64,000 nt of DNA from Cystobasidiopsis lactophilus (lineage: Eukaryota; Basidiomycota; Agaricostilbomycetes; Agaricostilbales; Chionosphaeraceae). The notes under the pieces were generated by a model. It made no database searches and was not told the DNA's origin. It worked only from the letters and a program-made list of their open reading frames with translations. The DNA lies in the NCBI GenBank assembly GCA_001599975.1, contig BCIO01000001.1, forward strand, positions 868,001-932,000. Reading direction: 5' to 3'. Shown here one piece after another: positions 46,283 through 58,170 of the stretch (its first letter is position 1; every line of letters starts with the position of its first letter). The position numbers and the translations under genes were made by a program.

Positions 46283-49200
46283 TCAGGCGGAAGCTTCGGG
46301 CGACGACAGACGCAAGGTCACGGCTCGGGCGTGGGCATCCAAGCCTTCCAGTTGGGCCAAATGGTCGACGGTGGGGCCTAGGAGCTTGAGGCCGGACAGC
46401 GTGAGTTGCTGGGAGGTGATATGCTTTAGGAAAGAAGAGGTGGAGACGCCGGAGTATTGGCGAGCGTAGGCCATGGTAGGCAAAGTGTGGTTCGTTCCGG
46501 AAGCGTAATCGCCCAAGCTGCGCGATGCACTCAGCTGGTCGTCAATGCTAGAGATATGGGAGGCGAGCTAACCTTTCTGGCGACCACTTTCCGACGAAGA
46601 CGGAGCCAGCGTTCTGCACCGAGGGCAGCACTGATTCGGCTCCCTCCAAATGCAAGATAAGATGCTCCGGAGCGTAGTCGTTGCTGAAGTTGAGCGCCTC
46701 CTCGATGGTGGCGAGCTTGACGATGAGCGACTTGGAGATGCACTCGCGCACAATGTCGACTCTGGGCAACGCCAAAGCCTGCTTCGACACTTGCTGCTTG
46801 ATCTCTTCCAAGTGGGACTCGGTAAGGCCGACGGCGAGCAGAACGACTTGCGAATCGGGGCCGTGTTCGGCTTGGGAGAGCAGGTCGGCGGCGACAAAGA
46901 CGGGGTTGGCGGACTTGTCAGCGATGACCAGCACTTCCGAAGGTCCAGCGGGCATGTCAATAGAGACGGACGCCGAGGTGTCCATGGATACGGCCATCTT
47001 GGCGGCCGTCACCCACTGGTTGCCAGGCCCGAAGATCTTGTCGACTTTGGTCACGGTCTCCGTGCCGTACGCCATTGAAGCGACAGCATGAGCTCCTCCC
47101 TGTAGCAAAATGAGCTGAGCCCTGGGTCCGAAGCCTCTAAGATATGAGACGGATTGCGTACCGCTCGAACGATCTCCTTGACGCCGGTCTTGCTGGCAAT
47201 GTAGACGATTTCCGGTCGCACTCGCCCTTCTGCATCGGCTGGGGTGGCTAAAGTGATGGACTGGCAGCCTGCAATGCTGGCTGGGATGCAAAGCATGAGG
47301 GCGGTGGAAGGCAAGACCGCGGTGCCACCGGGGATGTAAACGCCGACTTTGGAGATGGCGCGAGCAAAGCGGGTGCACTCGATGCCAGGCATGGTCTGGA
47401 CTTTTAAAACCTGGGCCTCCTTCTCCATCTGTGCCGCAAGCTGTCACTATACATTCCTAATGTAACAAGCGGGCTGAAACGCACCTGTTTAGAGTGGAAG
47501 AGGTGGATGTTGGCAAAGGCGGTGTCGATGGCCTTCTTAGTATCGGCGGAAATGTCCATCAAGCTAGGGTCGAAAGGGGCCGAGAGGACGAGCGGCCAGT
47601 CCGGCTTAGAGGCCGCCGAACAGCGGTCGAATTGAGCGACGCAGGCTCGTAGTGCAGCATCTCCTTCTGAGCGGCTGTGAGGGCAATGCAAAAGTGATCA
47701 ACAATAGACCGATGATTATAGAGTGAAGCCGCCTTACACTCGAGAAAGGATGGGCTGGACCTTGCCGAGCATCTCTGTGCTCTCCACCAGCGGGCGCTTG
47801 AGCAGCTCCAGCCTTTGATTTGGTGGTAGCGAGTTGAAGTCGTACACAGGCGGCACAATCTCGTCCTTAGTGGCCTTGGCAGTAGATTCCGCTTCAAGGC
47901 CAGCAGCTGCTGCTGGGAGGCTAGTGGTGGTGGCTTCCAACCCGGCCACGGCGGCATCTTGCCCTTTCAGCTGGGGAGAGACTGTCTTGCTAGTGGTGGC
48001 ACTGGCGAGGCCATTGGCTAGACCGTTGCCCTTGAACGAGGAGCCAGAGCGAAGGTAAGGGGCCTTGGCGTTGCCAGGCCTGCGGGTGACTTTCGAGGCT
48101 CTAGCGTCCAGCACGTCTTGCACGTCGGACATGTCGACTTCTTTAGCAGCGCAGCGCACCTGTTTGGTTCAAGAGAAAAAATGTGTAAGCAAACTCTGGG
48201 AATTTCTTCCGAAGTTGGAGACCCAAGCGAACCATCAAGAAGTAGAGCAGGTCGGCCGCCTCGAGCCTGGTTTCCTCCCAGGATTTGGCCTGGCAGACCT
48301 CCTCGGCCTCCTCCCGGATCTTGGCCTCAAGCAGGGTGGCGTCCTCGAACAGCCTCTTGGTGTAGCTGCCCGCCGGGGCCGAGGCTTTCCTCTCCCTCAG
48401 CGTGAGCTCCAAAGCAGGGAGGCCAAGGTGGGGGCCAAAGCACGAGCTGGCGCGGTTGGTGTGGCAAAAACCGGTGCCCGCTTTTTGCTCGACGATGAAC
48501 TCGAGGGCGTCGCCGTCGCAATCCCTGCGAATGGCCAGCACAGTCTGAGTAGCGCCTGAGGTGGCACCTTTGACCCAGAGGGAGGAGCGGGAGCGGGAGT
48601 GGTAGGTCGCTTGGGCGGTCAAGACGGAAATGGAGATGGACAAGGGCGAGGAGTAGACCATGCCCAGTGGTGGCTGGTTGAAGGAAGAAACGAGGGTGGC
48701 GTACAGGCTGTCAGGTCGGTCGGTGGTGAGGGTGGAGAGGAAGAGGATGTCGATGGGCAAACGGAACGTGCTGGCGGCGGACTGCTTGGGCGAGGGCAGG
48801 GAGGTGGCCGTCGAGTCGAGGGAGACGGGCGGCACCTCGGCAGAGAGGATGGAGGTAGGCAGGCAGGCGGTGGTGCCCTGGCGCCAGCCGGAGAGTTGCT
48901 CGAGGTGTTTTAAAGTCGGCTTGGCCAGGTCGTCGGCGCCGATGGGCAGCACAAACAGGTCCTTGCTGTCCCTAGACGCCTTTCCCCCTAGTAACGACCT
49001 CGCCGTAGCCACCAGCTGCTTGTCAAAACCCTTGGCGGAGACGGGCACCTCGAGCAAAACGGATTGCACCAGCGAGGCCAGCTCGGCGTCGTCGGCCAGC
49101 ACGTCCATCGAGTCCGCATTGAGGGCGAGCACCAGCCGGTCCGCTGGGAGCTCCTTGAACAGCTCTGGGTTGGCGGTGACGATCTTGGTAGCGCCAGCGT

Positions 49201-49423
49201 CGAGCAAGGCGATGGCAGCGTCGGCCTCGATGCCATTGGAGAACAGGGCCCAGTACTCGGCGTGGCGGGGGAGGATGGAGAGCACGGTCTTCAAGGCAGA
49301 CGCTGGCACGAGGATGGGGGCGACCCGGGCCAAGGGGAGGAGCAGCTCGGCTGTGGGCAGTTCGCCATTCGAGTCGGGCTCGACCAAAGGCAGGAAGGGG
49401 ATGTGCGAGAAGATTTTCGGCAT
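46283..49423 (-). CDS. HIS4: Trifunctional histidine biosynthesis protein
   Basis: Fused phosphoribosyl-AMP cyclohydrolase, phosphoribosyl-ATP pyrophosphatase and histidinol dehydrogenase (steps 2, 3, 9 and 10 of histidine synthesis), as in yeast His4. After an N-terminal extension ([20 protein letters not shown]) the HisI part shows [20 protein letters not shown] and [15 protein letters not shown]. The HisE part shows [20 protein letters not shown] with [11 protein letters not shown]. The HisD part shows [80 protein letters not shown] and [13 protein letters not shown]. All three units are complete. An Ala/Ser-rich linker joins HisE to HisD. Start 49423 precedes the conserved N-terminus; an in-frame extension to 49510 exists. 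Confidence 0.95.
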
Positions 49424-49606
49424 CGCGGGCGTCCCTCTGCGCTCTTTGCTGTGGCTGTGGTCTACGCTAGAGCTTGGGGATGGTGGACGACGGGGGAAGA
49501 GGGCAGGCAATCAGCAGAAAAGTTTGTTCGCATCTTCTTATCAGGTCACGAGTTTGCGGGCTTCCGCTCGCTTCTCCTGGGGCTGGAGGTGGACAGCCAA
49601 TACAGC
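49424..49606. promoter_or_regulatory. Divergent HIS4/UreG promoter with a GATA site
   Basis: 183 bases between two start codons. TGATAAG (reverse strand, 49537-49543) fits the GATA-factor consensus HGATAR, used for nitrogen control of urease genes in fungi. No Gcn4-type TGACTC was found, although HIS4 is its classic target in yeast. Confidence 0.5.
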
Positions 49607-50853
49607 ATGTCGCTTTCTCACGACGGCAGTGGCTCGCACTCGCATTCTCACGGCGCGAACGAACATGGCCACACGCACGACGTGAGCGCATGAGTCCTGA
49701 AATCTTCTCACCCCGCGCTCGCTGACAATAGTTGGCGCTCGAAGATCATGGAGCACGCTGGCAAGTTTGGCGAGAGGGACCTGCCTGACTTCACTGGGCG
49801 AGACTGGAAGGAGCGCGGCTTCACGATTGGTTTGGCCTTCTCCGTGCATGAATGCAGCTTGCGTACCGAGACTTGGCGAACAGGCATTGGGGGCCCTGTA
49901 GGCAGCGGCAAGTCAGCCTTGACTTTGGCTCTGTGCAAGAAGTTTCGAGATACCCACAACATTGGTGGGCTGCTTGCCTCTCTCGGGACCTCCGTCCAAG
50001 CTCATGCCACGGTGGGCCTCTCACAGGAGTGCTCACCAATGACATCTTCACTCGTTGGTGCTCTCTTGACCCTGAAAGGGATGCCTCTCATCCATTTGGG
50101 CGAAATCAACAGGCGAAGACCAAGAGTTTTTGATCCGCAACGAGGCCCTGCCGGACAAGGGCCGCATCCGCTCTGTCGAGACCGGCGGCTGCCCTCACGC
50201 CGCCATCCGCGAGGACATCTCGGCCAACCTGCACGTGCTCGAGCAGCTCCAGGCCGACTACGGCTGCGAGATGCTGTTCATCGAGTCTGGTGGTGACAAC
50301 TTGGCTGGTGGGTTGTCGATTGCTGTTTGTTGATGAGGCCTTCCACTTACGTTTTATTATCCATCAAAGCCAACTACTCGAGGGAACTAGCGGACTACAT
50401 CATCTATGTCATCGGTACGCTGCGTCCATCATGTTCCTGCTCGTGAAAATTCACCTGGAAAGGGTGTACCACAGACGTCGCTGGAGGGGACAAGATTCCA
50501 AGGAAAGGCGGCCCAGGCATCTCTCAGGTCAGTCTTTGGAGGTCAATCTTGCGAGGTTTTGCGAAAACTCAGCCTCGGTGTTCTGGGACTGACAGTCCGA
50601 CTTGCTCATCATTAACAAAGTGAGCTCTCTTTCTTGACGTCCACTTCGGAATGATGTCTAAAAATTGTGCTATGTGCAGGTGGACCTGGCCGAGATGGTG
50701 GGAGCCGACTTGAAAGTAATGGAGCGTGACGCGGCCAAGATGCGCGACTCGGGCCCGACGCTCTTCACTTCCGTCAAGCTCGGCGAAGGTGTGGACGCGG
50801 TGGCAGCTCTTATTGAGGCGGCATGGAGGTCAAGCGGGGCGGCGACGAGATAG
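49607..50853 (+). CDS. UREG: Urease accessory GTPase UreG
   Basis: SIMIBI-class GTPase that delivers nickel to apo-urease in the cytosol. A His-rich N-terminus ([16 protein letters not shown]) is likely to bind nickel. The P-loop is [12 protein letters not shown]. Further motifs: [26 protein letters not shown] (the conserved metal-binding CPH), [52 protein letters not shown]. About eight exons with short introns. The final part [19 protein letters not shown] is typical. Complete and intact. Fungal urease itself and UreD/UreF are not in the window. Confidence 0.95.
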
Positions 50854-50953
50854 CATCAGAAGGGCAATAGCCACCATGCTGAAATTGGACTTTGCCAGGG
50901 AAGCGTCGTCCACAGAACCTTGAAATAGTCGCATAATGAAAACAGTGTGGACA

Positions 50954-50958
50954 TATAT
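50954..50958 (+). promoter_or_regulatory. TATA-like element for the anchored phosphatase gene
   Basis: TATAT within ACATATATGC, about 62-66 bases before the ATG at 51020. It lies between UreG and the phosphatase and is the reason for preferring 51020 over earlier in-frame Mets at 50936 and 50957. Confidence 0.45.
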
Positions 50959-51019
50959 GCACAGATCGCCGCCCAGAGGCAAAAGTCCCAAAACCGACTA
51001 TCCTTCCTGGGCTACCGTG

Positions 51020-53086
51020 ATGGCTGACGCCGAAGCGAACGATCTCGAGAGCCAACGGGTCCCTTTGCTGCCTTTACATGCTACAGGAAGGGCAGACAGC
51101 AAGGATGCGCTATCTCCGCGAGCGACGAGCCCTCTGCCAGAGTTCGAGGAGGCAGCCGCGCCGGCGACAAGCTCCAAAGGTTTCTCAACAACGAAAGCTC
51201 CTTCCAACCACCATGGCCTGTATCGCTTTCTGCAAGGGTTTGTGGCTGCGGTAGTAGTGGTGCTGGCCATTCAGGCGGCCATGGGCGACTCTTTCCTAGA
51301 GTGCTACGGGTTGAGAAGCAAGAGCCTCAAACTCGGTTCCGACCCTTCCTTCCCACCTTCCAACCCTGACTGGGCTGGCCCGACTCCGACAGGATCCGAA
51401 GCGTACTTAATAGCGACCGCCAAAGCCACTCCGTCGCTCACCAACCACTTCCCCCTTGTTCCTGCCGCCTCTCCTGGAGCCTTTGACATGTTCAAGCATC
51501 TTGCCCACCTCTCGCCTCAATACTCCGTTGATTCGTTTGGCTTGAATGCATCATACCTCGTGCCCCAAGGCTACGAACTCACCCAAATTCATCTGTGCGC
51601 TCTGCTCCGATTGGCACGTTCTGATTCTCGCCGCTAACTTGGCCTTGATTCCAGCTTGCACCGGCATGGTTCGAGATATCCAACAGCTGGAGATCCGCTG
51701 GATACGTTTGCGGTGGATCTGAAGGCGGCGCGAAAGGATTCTCGATTTCAGGCAAGAGGGGCCATGAGCTTTTTGTCGGATTGGGACTACAAGCTGGGGA
51801 GTGCGATTTTGACTCCGTTTGGAAGAAATCAGTTGTTTCAGTTGGGGGTAAATATGCGGCTGAAGTATGGACAGCTACTGAACAGGATGTCCAAGCCGCC
51901 CGTGTTCCGTGTGAGTGTCGGCTTTGCACCTTTACTCACCGGTTTTGACTAAATTAATCAATCACAGTCAACAACACAAGATCGAATGGTGGGTGATCTA
52001 AACCTCTTAGTACGAGAACGAAAGCTGACGCCAACCGCTGGCCAAGGTCAAGAGCAGTCTAAACTTTGCCGCTGGCTTCTGGGGCATTCCTTATGAAGAC
52101 CAATACCACCAGGAGTATCTAATAGAAATGTGGGCTTGCGGTTGCCTGCAGTTGAAGATCGACTAACAGAGCATGCACAGGGCGGGCTACAACAACACGC
52201 TGTGTCCGGACTTGACTTGCCCCAACGCTTTCAAGCCTGTGGCGCAAACTGGCTTCCATGCTTCGGCCAATTTCGCCGAGACTGCTTACGCGGGCACAGC
52301 GGCGCGATTGCAGGCTTTGGTAGGCTGTCTCGCTTGCTTCTCATGTAGGTCATCTTCTAAAGCCATCCCGCAAGATCGACGGCTTCTCCATCACTCCGAA
52401 GCAAGTCTCTTCCATGCTAAATCTGTGTGCATACGAGTCGGTCGCCTTGGGCGAGTCGGCCTTTTGCGCGCTCTTCAACGAAGATGACTTCCTCGCCTTC
52501 AACTACGCCTACGATCTGGCATTCCACTATTCTTACGGGTGAGAATTGCTGCTCTCTAACAGCTTATTCAAACTTAACGGTCAACGCGCGCAGCTTTGGG
52601 TCGCCATTGACGTCCGCCTTGGGACTGGGCTACGTTCAGGAGCTAGTCTCTCGCCTCACTCAAACGCGAATCGAGGTGGCCAATTCGACGACGAACGAGA
52701 CTTTGACCTCGTCGTCAACCTTCTTCCCGCTCGACCAAAGCATCTACGTCGACGCCTCGCACGATACTGCCATCAGCTCCATCCTCGTCGCCCTCAACTT
52801 CACCACCCTGGCTCAAGCGCCTCTGCCTATGGACCATATCCCTTCTTCTCGCTCTTGGACCACCTCCCAGATTACGCCCTTTGCAGCAAACGTCGTGATT
52901 CAAGTTGCCACCGACCCTTCCAACGCCAAAGTCATCCGATTCGTCCTCAACGACGCCGTTCTCCCCTTCACTCTGGCTGGCTGCGGTAGCGATTCCAACG
53001 GATTTTGCAAGCTGGACGCGTTTGTGGCCGCTATGCAAGAGCGCATTCGGACAGTCGACTTCATGTATGACTGCTTCGCTGACTAG
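51020..53086 (+). CDS. Histidine acid phosphatase (phytase-like), membrane-anchored
   Basis: Histidine acid phosphatase that removes phosphate from organic esters such as phytate; likely secretory pathway or cell surface. A cytosolic N-terminus precedes one membrane segment (GFVAAVVVVLAIQAAMG), making it a type II anchored protein rather than a freely secreted one. The catalytic motif is LHRHGSRYPT, joined across an intron, and the proton donor is in DASHDTAISSILVALN. Other family segments: DYKLGSAILTPFGRNQLFQL, RLKYGQLLNRM, NLCAYESVALGESAFCALF and FNYAYDLAFHYSYG. Cysteine pairs are present near the C-terminus (CGSDSNGFCK). About seven exons. A paralogue begins 12 kb downstream. Confidence 0.9.
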
Positions 53087-53306
53087 TGCGTTGCTGCCTC
53101 TCTTTCGCATTAAGCTCAACCTCGCTAACTAATGACCCACAAAAGCGAACCGAGTACGAACATCATGAATGGCAGGCCGCCCGGGAAATTCTAGACGCTA
53201 TGCACATCCTTTAGACGCAATGACATCAAGCCCAGGATGTCCGAGCCTTCCTCTCTGTGGGGAAGTTTGGGCAATCCCTCGCGCTGTTGATCTCCATCAA
53301 CCAAAA

Positions 53307-53775
53307 AATGGGCATCATTGATAAGATAAAGAGCAAAATCCAAGAGGAGAAGGAGCAGAAGCACGCCGAGGACGCCGAGATCCAGCGCGTGCGCCTCTCC
53401 TCCTGCCCAATTTTGCCACCGCAAGCTAACCTGACCGCAGCACAATCAAATGGTCGCTGAACAAGCTCCTGGACATGCCGATGATCCACAAGAAGCGCAA
53501 GTCGAAGCTACAAGGCATGCGCTATCCGCGCCAGAGAATGGCAATGGGTTTGTTCCCCTTTGCAACGGCATCAAACTCATAGCTCATGGAGCATAACAGA
53601 GGCGTCTTTGGTGATCAAGGTGATCAAGGCACGGGTAGGTTTTTCTTGCTCAGTTGACGCGGAAGCCATCTCAAGACTGGGTGGCAAACTTCCTGCAGGC
53701 GGCGGCTTCGGCGACACAGAGGCCACTGGGACCGACCAATCTCGTGGCGGAGGCTTCGGCTCTTCTACCAGCTAG
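53307..53775 (+). CDS. Small hypothetical protein, charged N-terminus and Gly-rich C-terminus
   Basis: Starts MGIIDKIKSKIQEEKEQKHA and, after a 52-nt intron (GTGCGC to CGCAG), continues RHNQMVAEQAPGHADDPQEA. Further splicing probably leads to the frame ending LPAGGGFGDTEATGTDQSRG before 53775; otherwise the frame closes at 53596. The N-terminal helix is highly charged. Family not recognised; splicing of the 3' half is unresolved. Confidence 0.45.
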
Positions 53776-55012
53776 CGATGTCGCCTTATGTATAGCCATG
53801 TATTTCGTAGTCGAGACTGGGGAGAAGCGTTCTCTAGTCCCCAAATGTAATTCCAGCCTCAAACCAGGACGTCCAACTTGTGCCACTCTGCCTGTAACTG
53901 CCCTGCTCCTGAACGCTTGATACCAGTGGTACTGCTTAGACTTAGACTCTGGAAAGTAATGCGCGTCGCATTTCGGCAGCCTCGCCTTGACGCCTGAATC
54001 CGAAGGCACAGGCTGACTGGCAGAATCAATGCTCGCATCGCATGGCGTCTCGAAGGCTTGAGCTTGCTCTGATCTGAGACTTTGGTTGCATGAACCCTAC
54101 TTCCGACTAGGTCCTGCATAGCTTGAAGTCGATCATCAATACCTTTGTCTGTCTTGACTGGACTCCCGCTCGTTGCCAGTCTGAAAGGGCCTCCGCTCTT
54201 TCCATGATGACATCCAAGCCTTGGTTATATGTCTTCTTTCATTTCATTCTGGCCGTTCCTTCTCGACCAAAGAGGCGGTGTTCCTTCCTCCCTTAGGCCG
54301 GCGACATCTGCCAGGGGTCGCCACGGCGATCGCTTTTGAAGGCCTGCCGATTACCCTTAGCTATGGTCCCGTCCCTGAGACAACCTCTTCTTGCAGTCTC
54401 GTTCATTTGGTCTCAATGCCAGCCAAAAGAGGCTGTGCCTCCCGTCTCCCTACGGCGGGTCGCATTCTTGTCCCAACGCGGCCAATACCCAAAATCATCA
54501 AGTTTGGGCCTGTTCGTATTTACGCTGGTTCATCACCTGGTGCACTCCCCTGCTTCATAGTCGGACTTCTTACTGCGCCACGTTGTTGCCATCTTGCCAT
54601 GGCATCCAGCGTCATTGTTGATCGTTACCTTGAAGTCAGAGTCGACTCCTCCAATGCGAACTTACATGCTACGTGCGCGCTGTCTTCTCGTCTCTGCGTC
54701 TTGAAGTGGACCCAACTAAAAGACCGGAAGTTCCTTCCAGTCACTTTCAGTTCAGCAGGCATATCTATGCAGTGCGTTCCTCTTTCTCCACTCTGGTTGC
54801 CATGGCGCGTCAGCAGCTCATAGTTACATACAGCCGCCAGATATGAAGCGCGGCGGTTCACCACTCATAGCGGAGCGAGTCAGACGGCGTCCAGACTATA
54901 ACCCTACAGCAGGGTGGGAGTGGTTAAAGACCCCTGACGGTGTAAGAGACGGTAACTTTGAATTGGAAGCCGGTAAGATCTCATTGCCAGCTGCCAAGCA
55001 AAGCTCATCTAA
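53776..55012. other. Intergenic stretch, no gene called
   Basis: About 1.2 kb. The longest frame (54221-54823, plus) does not begin with ATG and shows no domain or family pattern, so it was not called. The region should hold the promoter of the next gene. Confidence 0.4.
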
Positions 55013-56401
55013 ATGGTAGAGCTTGCGAACTGCCGAAAACTCATGTGCGCCTTCGACGACATCCTGCGCAACGAAGCTCTCAGTGATCCAGCCCTTGCCT
55101 CTCGACAACATGCGCACCAGTCCATCTTCTCCATTTTGCAATTCGGCGGCCCCAACCCAAGCCACGAGTCGACGAACGCGGCTGCATGGGACGGCTTCCA
55201 CCTCTTCCACTATTTCCACCCAGCCAAAGTCTACTTTTGTGGTACACCCAGTTGCCCGGGCAAGACAGCAGACACTCTCATCCCTCTTCCGAATCCAGAG
55301 TTGACCGCCAAGTCTGCTCTGACCTTGACCTACCGGGACTCTTGCCTTGATGTCGTTGTTCACCTGCATCTGCTCACTCGCAGCCAGGCGAACAACACCG
55401 AATACGCCAAATTGGGAACGCCAATAGATTGGGGCCGTGCTGCCGGCGGACAAAGCCGTCGCCCTTACCACTGCGTTCTCATTGCTGACGAATGGGATCC
55501 ATTGGACCCTTTTGCGGTGAGTGCATGACTGTGGATGACTTGCCAGAGATTCTAACAGCGCTTCAGTGCATCTTGCCACACTTGTTCTACGTTGTTCCCG
55601 ACGCAGACGAAACCAAGAACCTAAATCACCTACAGCGTTTTCCAATGGGCGGGCCAGGGTGGCGCGCAGGATGCAACCAAATTGTTCGAATGCTCAGGTG
55701 GGTTTATCGTCAGCGTGCATCTCGAGATAGAAGCGATAACAAGCCCACCCGATATCGACCAACAGCACTTGGCAAGGCCGAAAAGGGTTTCACCTTATCC
55801 AGAAAGTTTTTTTTGGTGACTCGTTCATTCGCTTTGAAAAGCTGCGTCTCCAGAACTATCCCATGGATCCATCAACCGGTCACCACAGACACCGCAATAG
55901 CGCAATGACGCTCAGTCAGCTGCAGGCCTGGCTCACCCCCATCTACGAAAGCAACACTATTAATAGGCCTGTGTTTTGCGTCCTGGAATCTGAGGACTTC
56001 CAAAAGGTGGGAAACACTGCCAGCAGACCGTCCATCGAAGCGGACGCTCATACATGCCATTATGACAGGCCGTCTCCAAGCGCTGCTATGACATCAAAGA
56101 CGAGATCAAAGACGATGCTAAGACTGAAGTCAAACGATGGGTTGCTGGCGCTTGGCGAGGGAAGGCCCTAGGGGCGGTGGGCATTCGGCCTCTAGCTTAC
56201 ATTCAGCGGGCAAAGGAGGCAAGATGGTTTCAGTCACCAGGATACAAGAGGCTTGGGTTCTGGAACACGGGCCAACAAAAGGCGGATCTGCGAGGAAACG
56301 TCCGAGCAAGGGACAAACGCAATGTGCTGCTGGAGTTGCTGGAGACGATTCTTAGCGACATCCGTCTCCACAACGAAGCCTACTTGGGCCGCTCGTCCTG
56401 A
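55013..56401 (+). CDS. Hypothetical protein, family not recognised
   Basis: A long first exon begins MVELANCRKLMCAFDDILRN and contains HLFHYFHPAKVYFCGTPSCP, LTLTYRDSCLDVVVHLHLLT and HCVLIADEWDPLDPFA. After an intron follow CILPHLFYVVPDADETKN and GGPGWRAGCNQIVRMLR, a segment with AWLTPIYESNTINRPVFCVL, and the last exon with VKRWVAGAWRGKALGAVG and VRARDKRNVLLELLETIL. Four or so exons joined at consensus sites. Several Trp, Cys and His residues but no recognised motif; apparently soluble. Possibly lineage-specific. Confidence 0.6.
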
Positions 56402-57043
56402 ATGCAGCGAGTGTGCGGACTCAATCCGCCTCGTCCTCAGCATTTCGAATTTGCCACTTTACCGTAGTAATTCTCCCATCGCTGCAATAGATTCTCACAC
56501 TGTCTTGTCGTCTCGCACCTCATGCACGAAAGGGTATCTGTATGCTCGATGTCCGTCGCTCGCGGTTCACAAAGTCGGTGGCGTATTTCGACGGGGGGAC
56601 AGAACCATGTGGGCGAGCACACACCAGCCGAAAGTTCTGAGCTGGACCACAGTCGAGTAAGACTCGCGCCGTCTTGGTGGTACATCGGGGCCGAACGCAA
56701 GGCGCGAGATTGAGCCCTCTCCCTCCGAATCAGAGGGAACCGGGGTTTTTGTGTTTTCTTGCAAGGGGAAGAAAGGGTTTTGATCGTACATGATGAGAAG
56801 GTTTGATCCGTTTGCGAGGTCGCGTTGAGTTCGCCCTCCATTTTAAGAGCCCAGCCGCTTGAGAGGACCCGGGGCCGCCAAAAAAAGTGCGTGAGTTCTC
56901 TTGCTGGGTCTTTTTCTATCCTACGTCTGTAGGTTCGAGATGGAACAACAGATCAGATATGAGATCTAGGACCAAGGCGGGTCAGACCTACGAAGTGAAA
57001 GCATGTGGTGAAGAAAGCCGCCCACTCGGTCCGGCAGCTCTTC
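56402..57043. other. Convergent 3' region
   Basis: 642 bases between the 3' ends of the preceding gene and SmB. No supported gene, RNA gene or repeat. Confidence 0.35.
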
Positions 57044-58170
57044 TTATTGGCCGCCAAATCCAGGAGCTGTAGGCGTAAAAGGGACTTCTGAATCAGCCTA
57101 TGAAGAGATCTAGAGGTAGCGAGTGGACCCTACGAGGACCAAAGCCTGGAGCTGTGACCCGCACAAAACAAAAGATCAGAGACTTGCCCAGACGGAAGTC
57201 TGGAGCGAAACAAGGCAACGTACGAGGAGCAAATCCAGCTGGAAGTCATAATTTGAATTAGCTTTTCCGTCCTTTGTGGAACAGCTACAGTTAGTGCCAA
57301 AACTTACGAGGTGGGCCGCCCATTCCTGCACGGTTCACCACTCCCGATCAGCGTGCGTCAACTTATATGTGAGACGGCCAATATTGCGTACCTGGGAAAC
57401 CTGGAGCTGTACGCCGGAAAACCAGCTGTATGAGCACCGCGAAAGTTCTCAGAGAAGAGCAGACGACGTACGAGCACCACCCATCATGCCTGGGGGAGGG
57501 GCGAACGCCTGCGGGCCGCCTCGCATCATCGGTGGGGCTGTGTGTGGTGAAGGTCGCCGTCAGCCTGTGACTCGAGGCAGATAGAGATGGGGCCAAAGCC
57601 AACGCACGAGCAGAAGACAAGCCCATGCCCCGTCCTGCCGGGGCGCCCTTGCCAACGCCGGGTATAAGCTGTGCAGTGTTACGCCAAGCAAAATCAGCTC
57701 GTGCCAAAGCGGACAAGGCAGGAGGGCGGAGCAAACGCACAGCAGCGGTCGGGTCGTCCTTTGCGACTGGCGGCGGCCCCTCGACGGAGATGGACACGAT
57801 GGTCTCGCCCCTCAAAATGATCAACCCCAAAGTCCGCTTGACCTCTTGCGGTCCGTCATCCGCGTCCCTGCGTGGCGCCGGGCAGCAATCAGCCACAGCC
57901 GATTTGCAAAGAAATGTAGGTGAAAGCGCAAACGCACTTGGACTTGGGCTTCTTCTTGATCGTCCGGAACTCCTCGCAGTCGGCCAGCACGAGGTTCATG
58001 TGCTTGTCGTACGCCAGCATTTGGCCCGTCAGGTTCCGCCCGTCGTTCAAGGCCACCTTGAGCCGGTAGTTGACCAGCCCGAGCATCTTGCCCCCTTTGC
58101 GCGAGTTGGTCGACTGGCGCTCACTTTAGTCATTGTATTGCCTGTGTCCAGCCAAACAGACGCTCACCAT
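57044..58170 (-). CDS. SMB1: Spliceosomal Sm protein B, with repeat micro-exons
   Basis: Core Sm-ring protein of U1, U2, U4 and U5 snRNPs. A start exon with only the ATG (58168-58170) splices to STNSRKGGKMLGLVNYRLKV. Sm1 is GRNLTGQMLAYDKHMNLVLA with DCEEFRTIK; after an intron, Sm2 is KRTLGLIILRGETIVSISVE with GPPP. The C-terminal tail is built from small exons that all join in phase 1: 57608-57668, 57472-57537, 57392-57406 (15 nt), 57308-57325 (18 nt), 57224-57238 (15 nt), 57134-57151 (18 nt) and 57044-57066. Joined, they read ... GGAPPGFPGMGGPPPG, FAPPPGFGPPPGFGGQ, i.e. PPPGF units like the PPPGM(R) repeats of animal SmB. The introns are 65-72 nt. Confidence 0.9.

Noticed and set aside
48660-49685. 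Long plus-strand open frame antisense to HIS4
   Set aside because: HIS4 on the minus strand is unambiguous; the plus frame is a codon-bias shadow rich in Ser, Arg and Gly.
54221-54823. 200-residue plus-strand open frame
   Set aside because: Begins with TTG, has no domain, no splice support and unremarkable composition.
54896-55645. 250-residue minus-strand open frame
   Set aside because: Antisense to the first exon of the gene at 55013, which has a better start and splice continuity.
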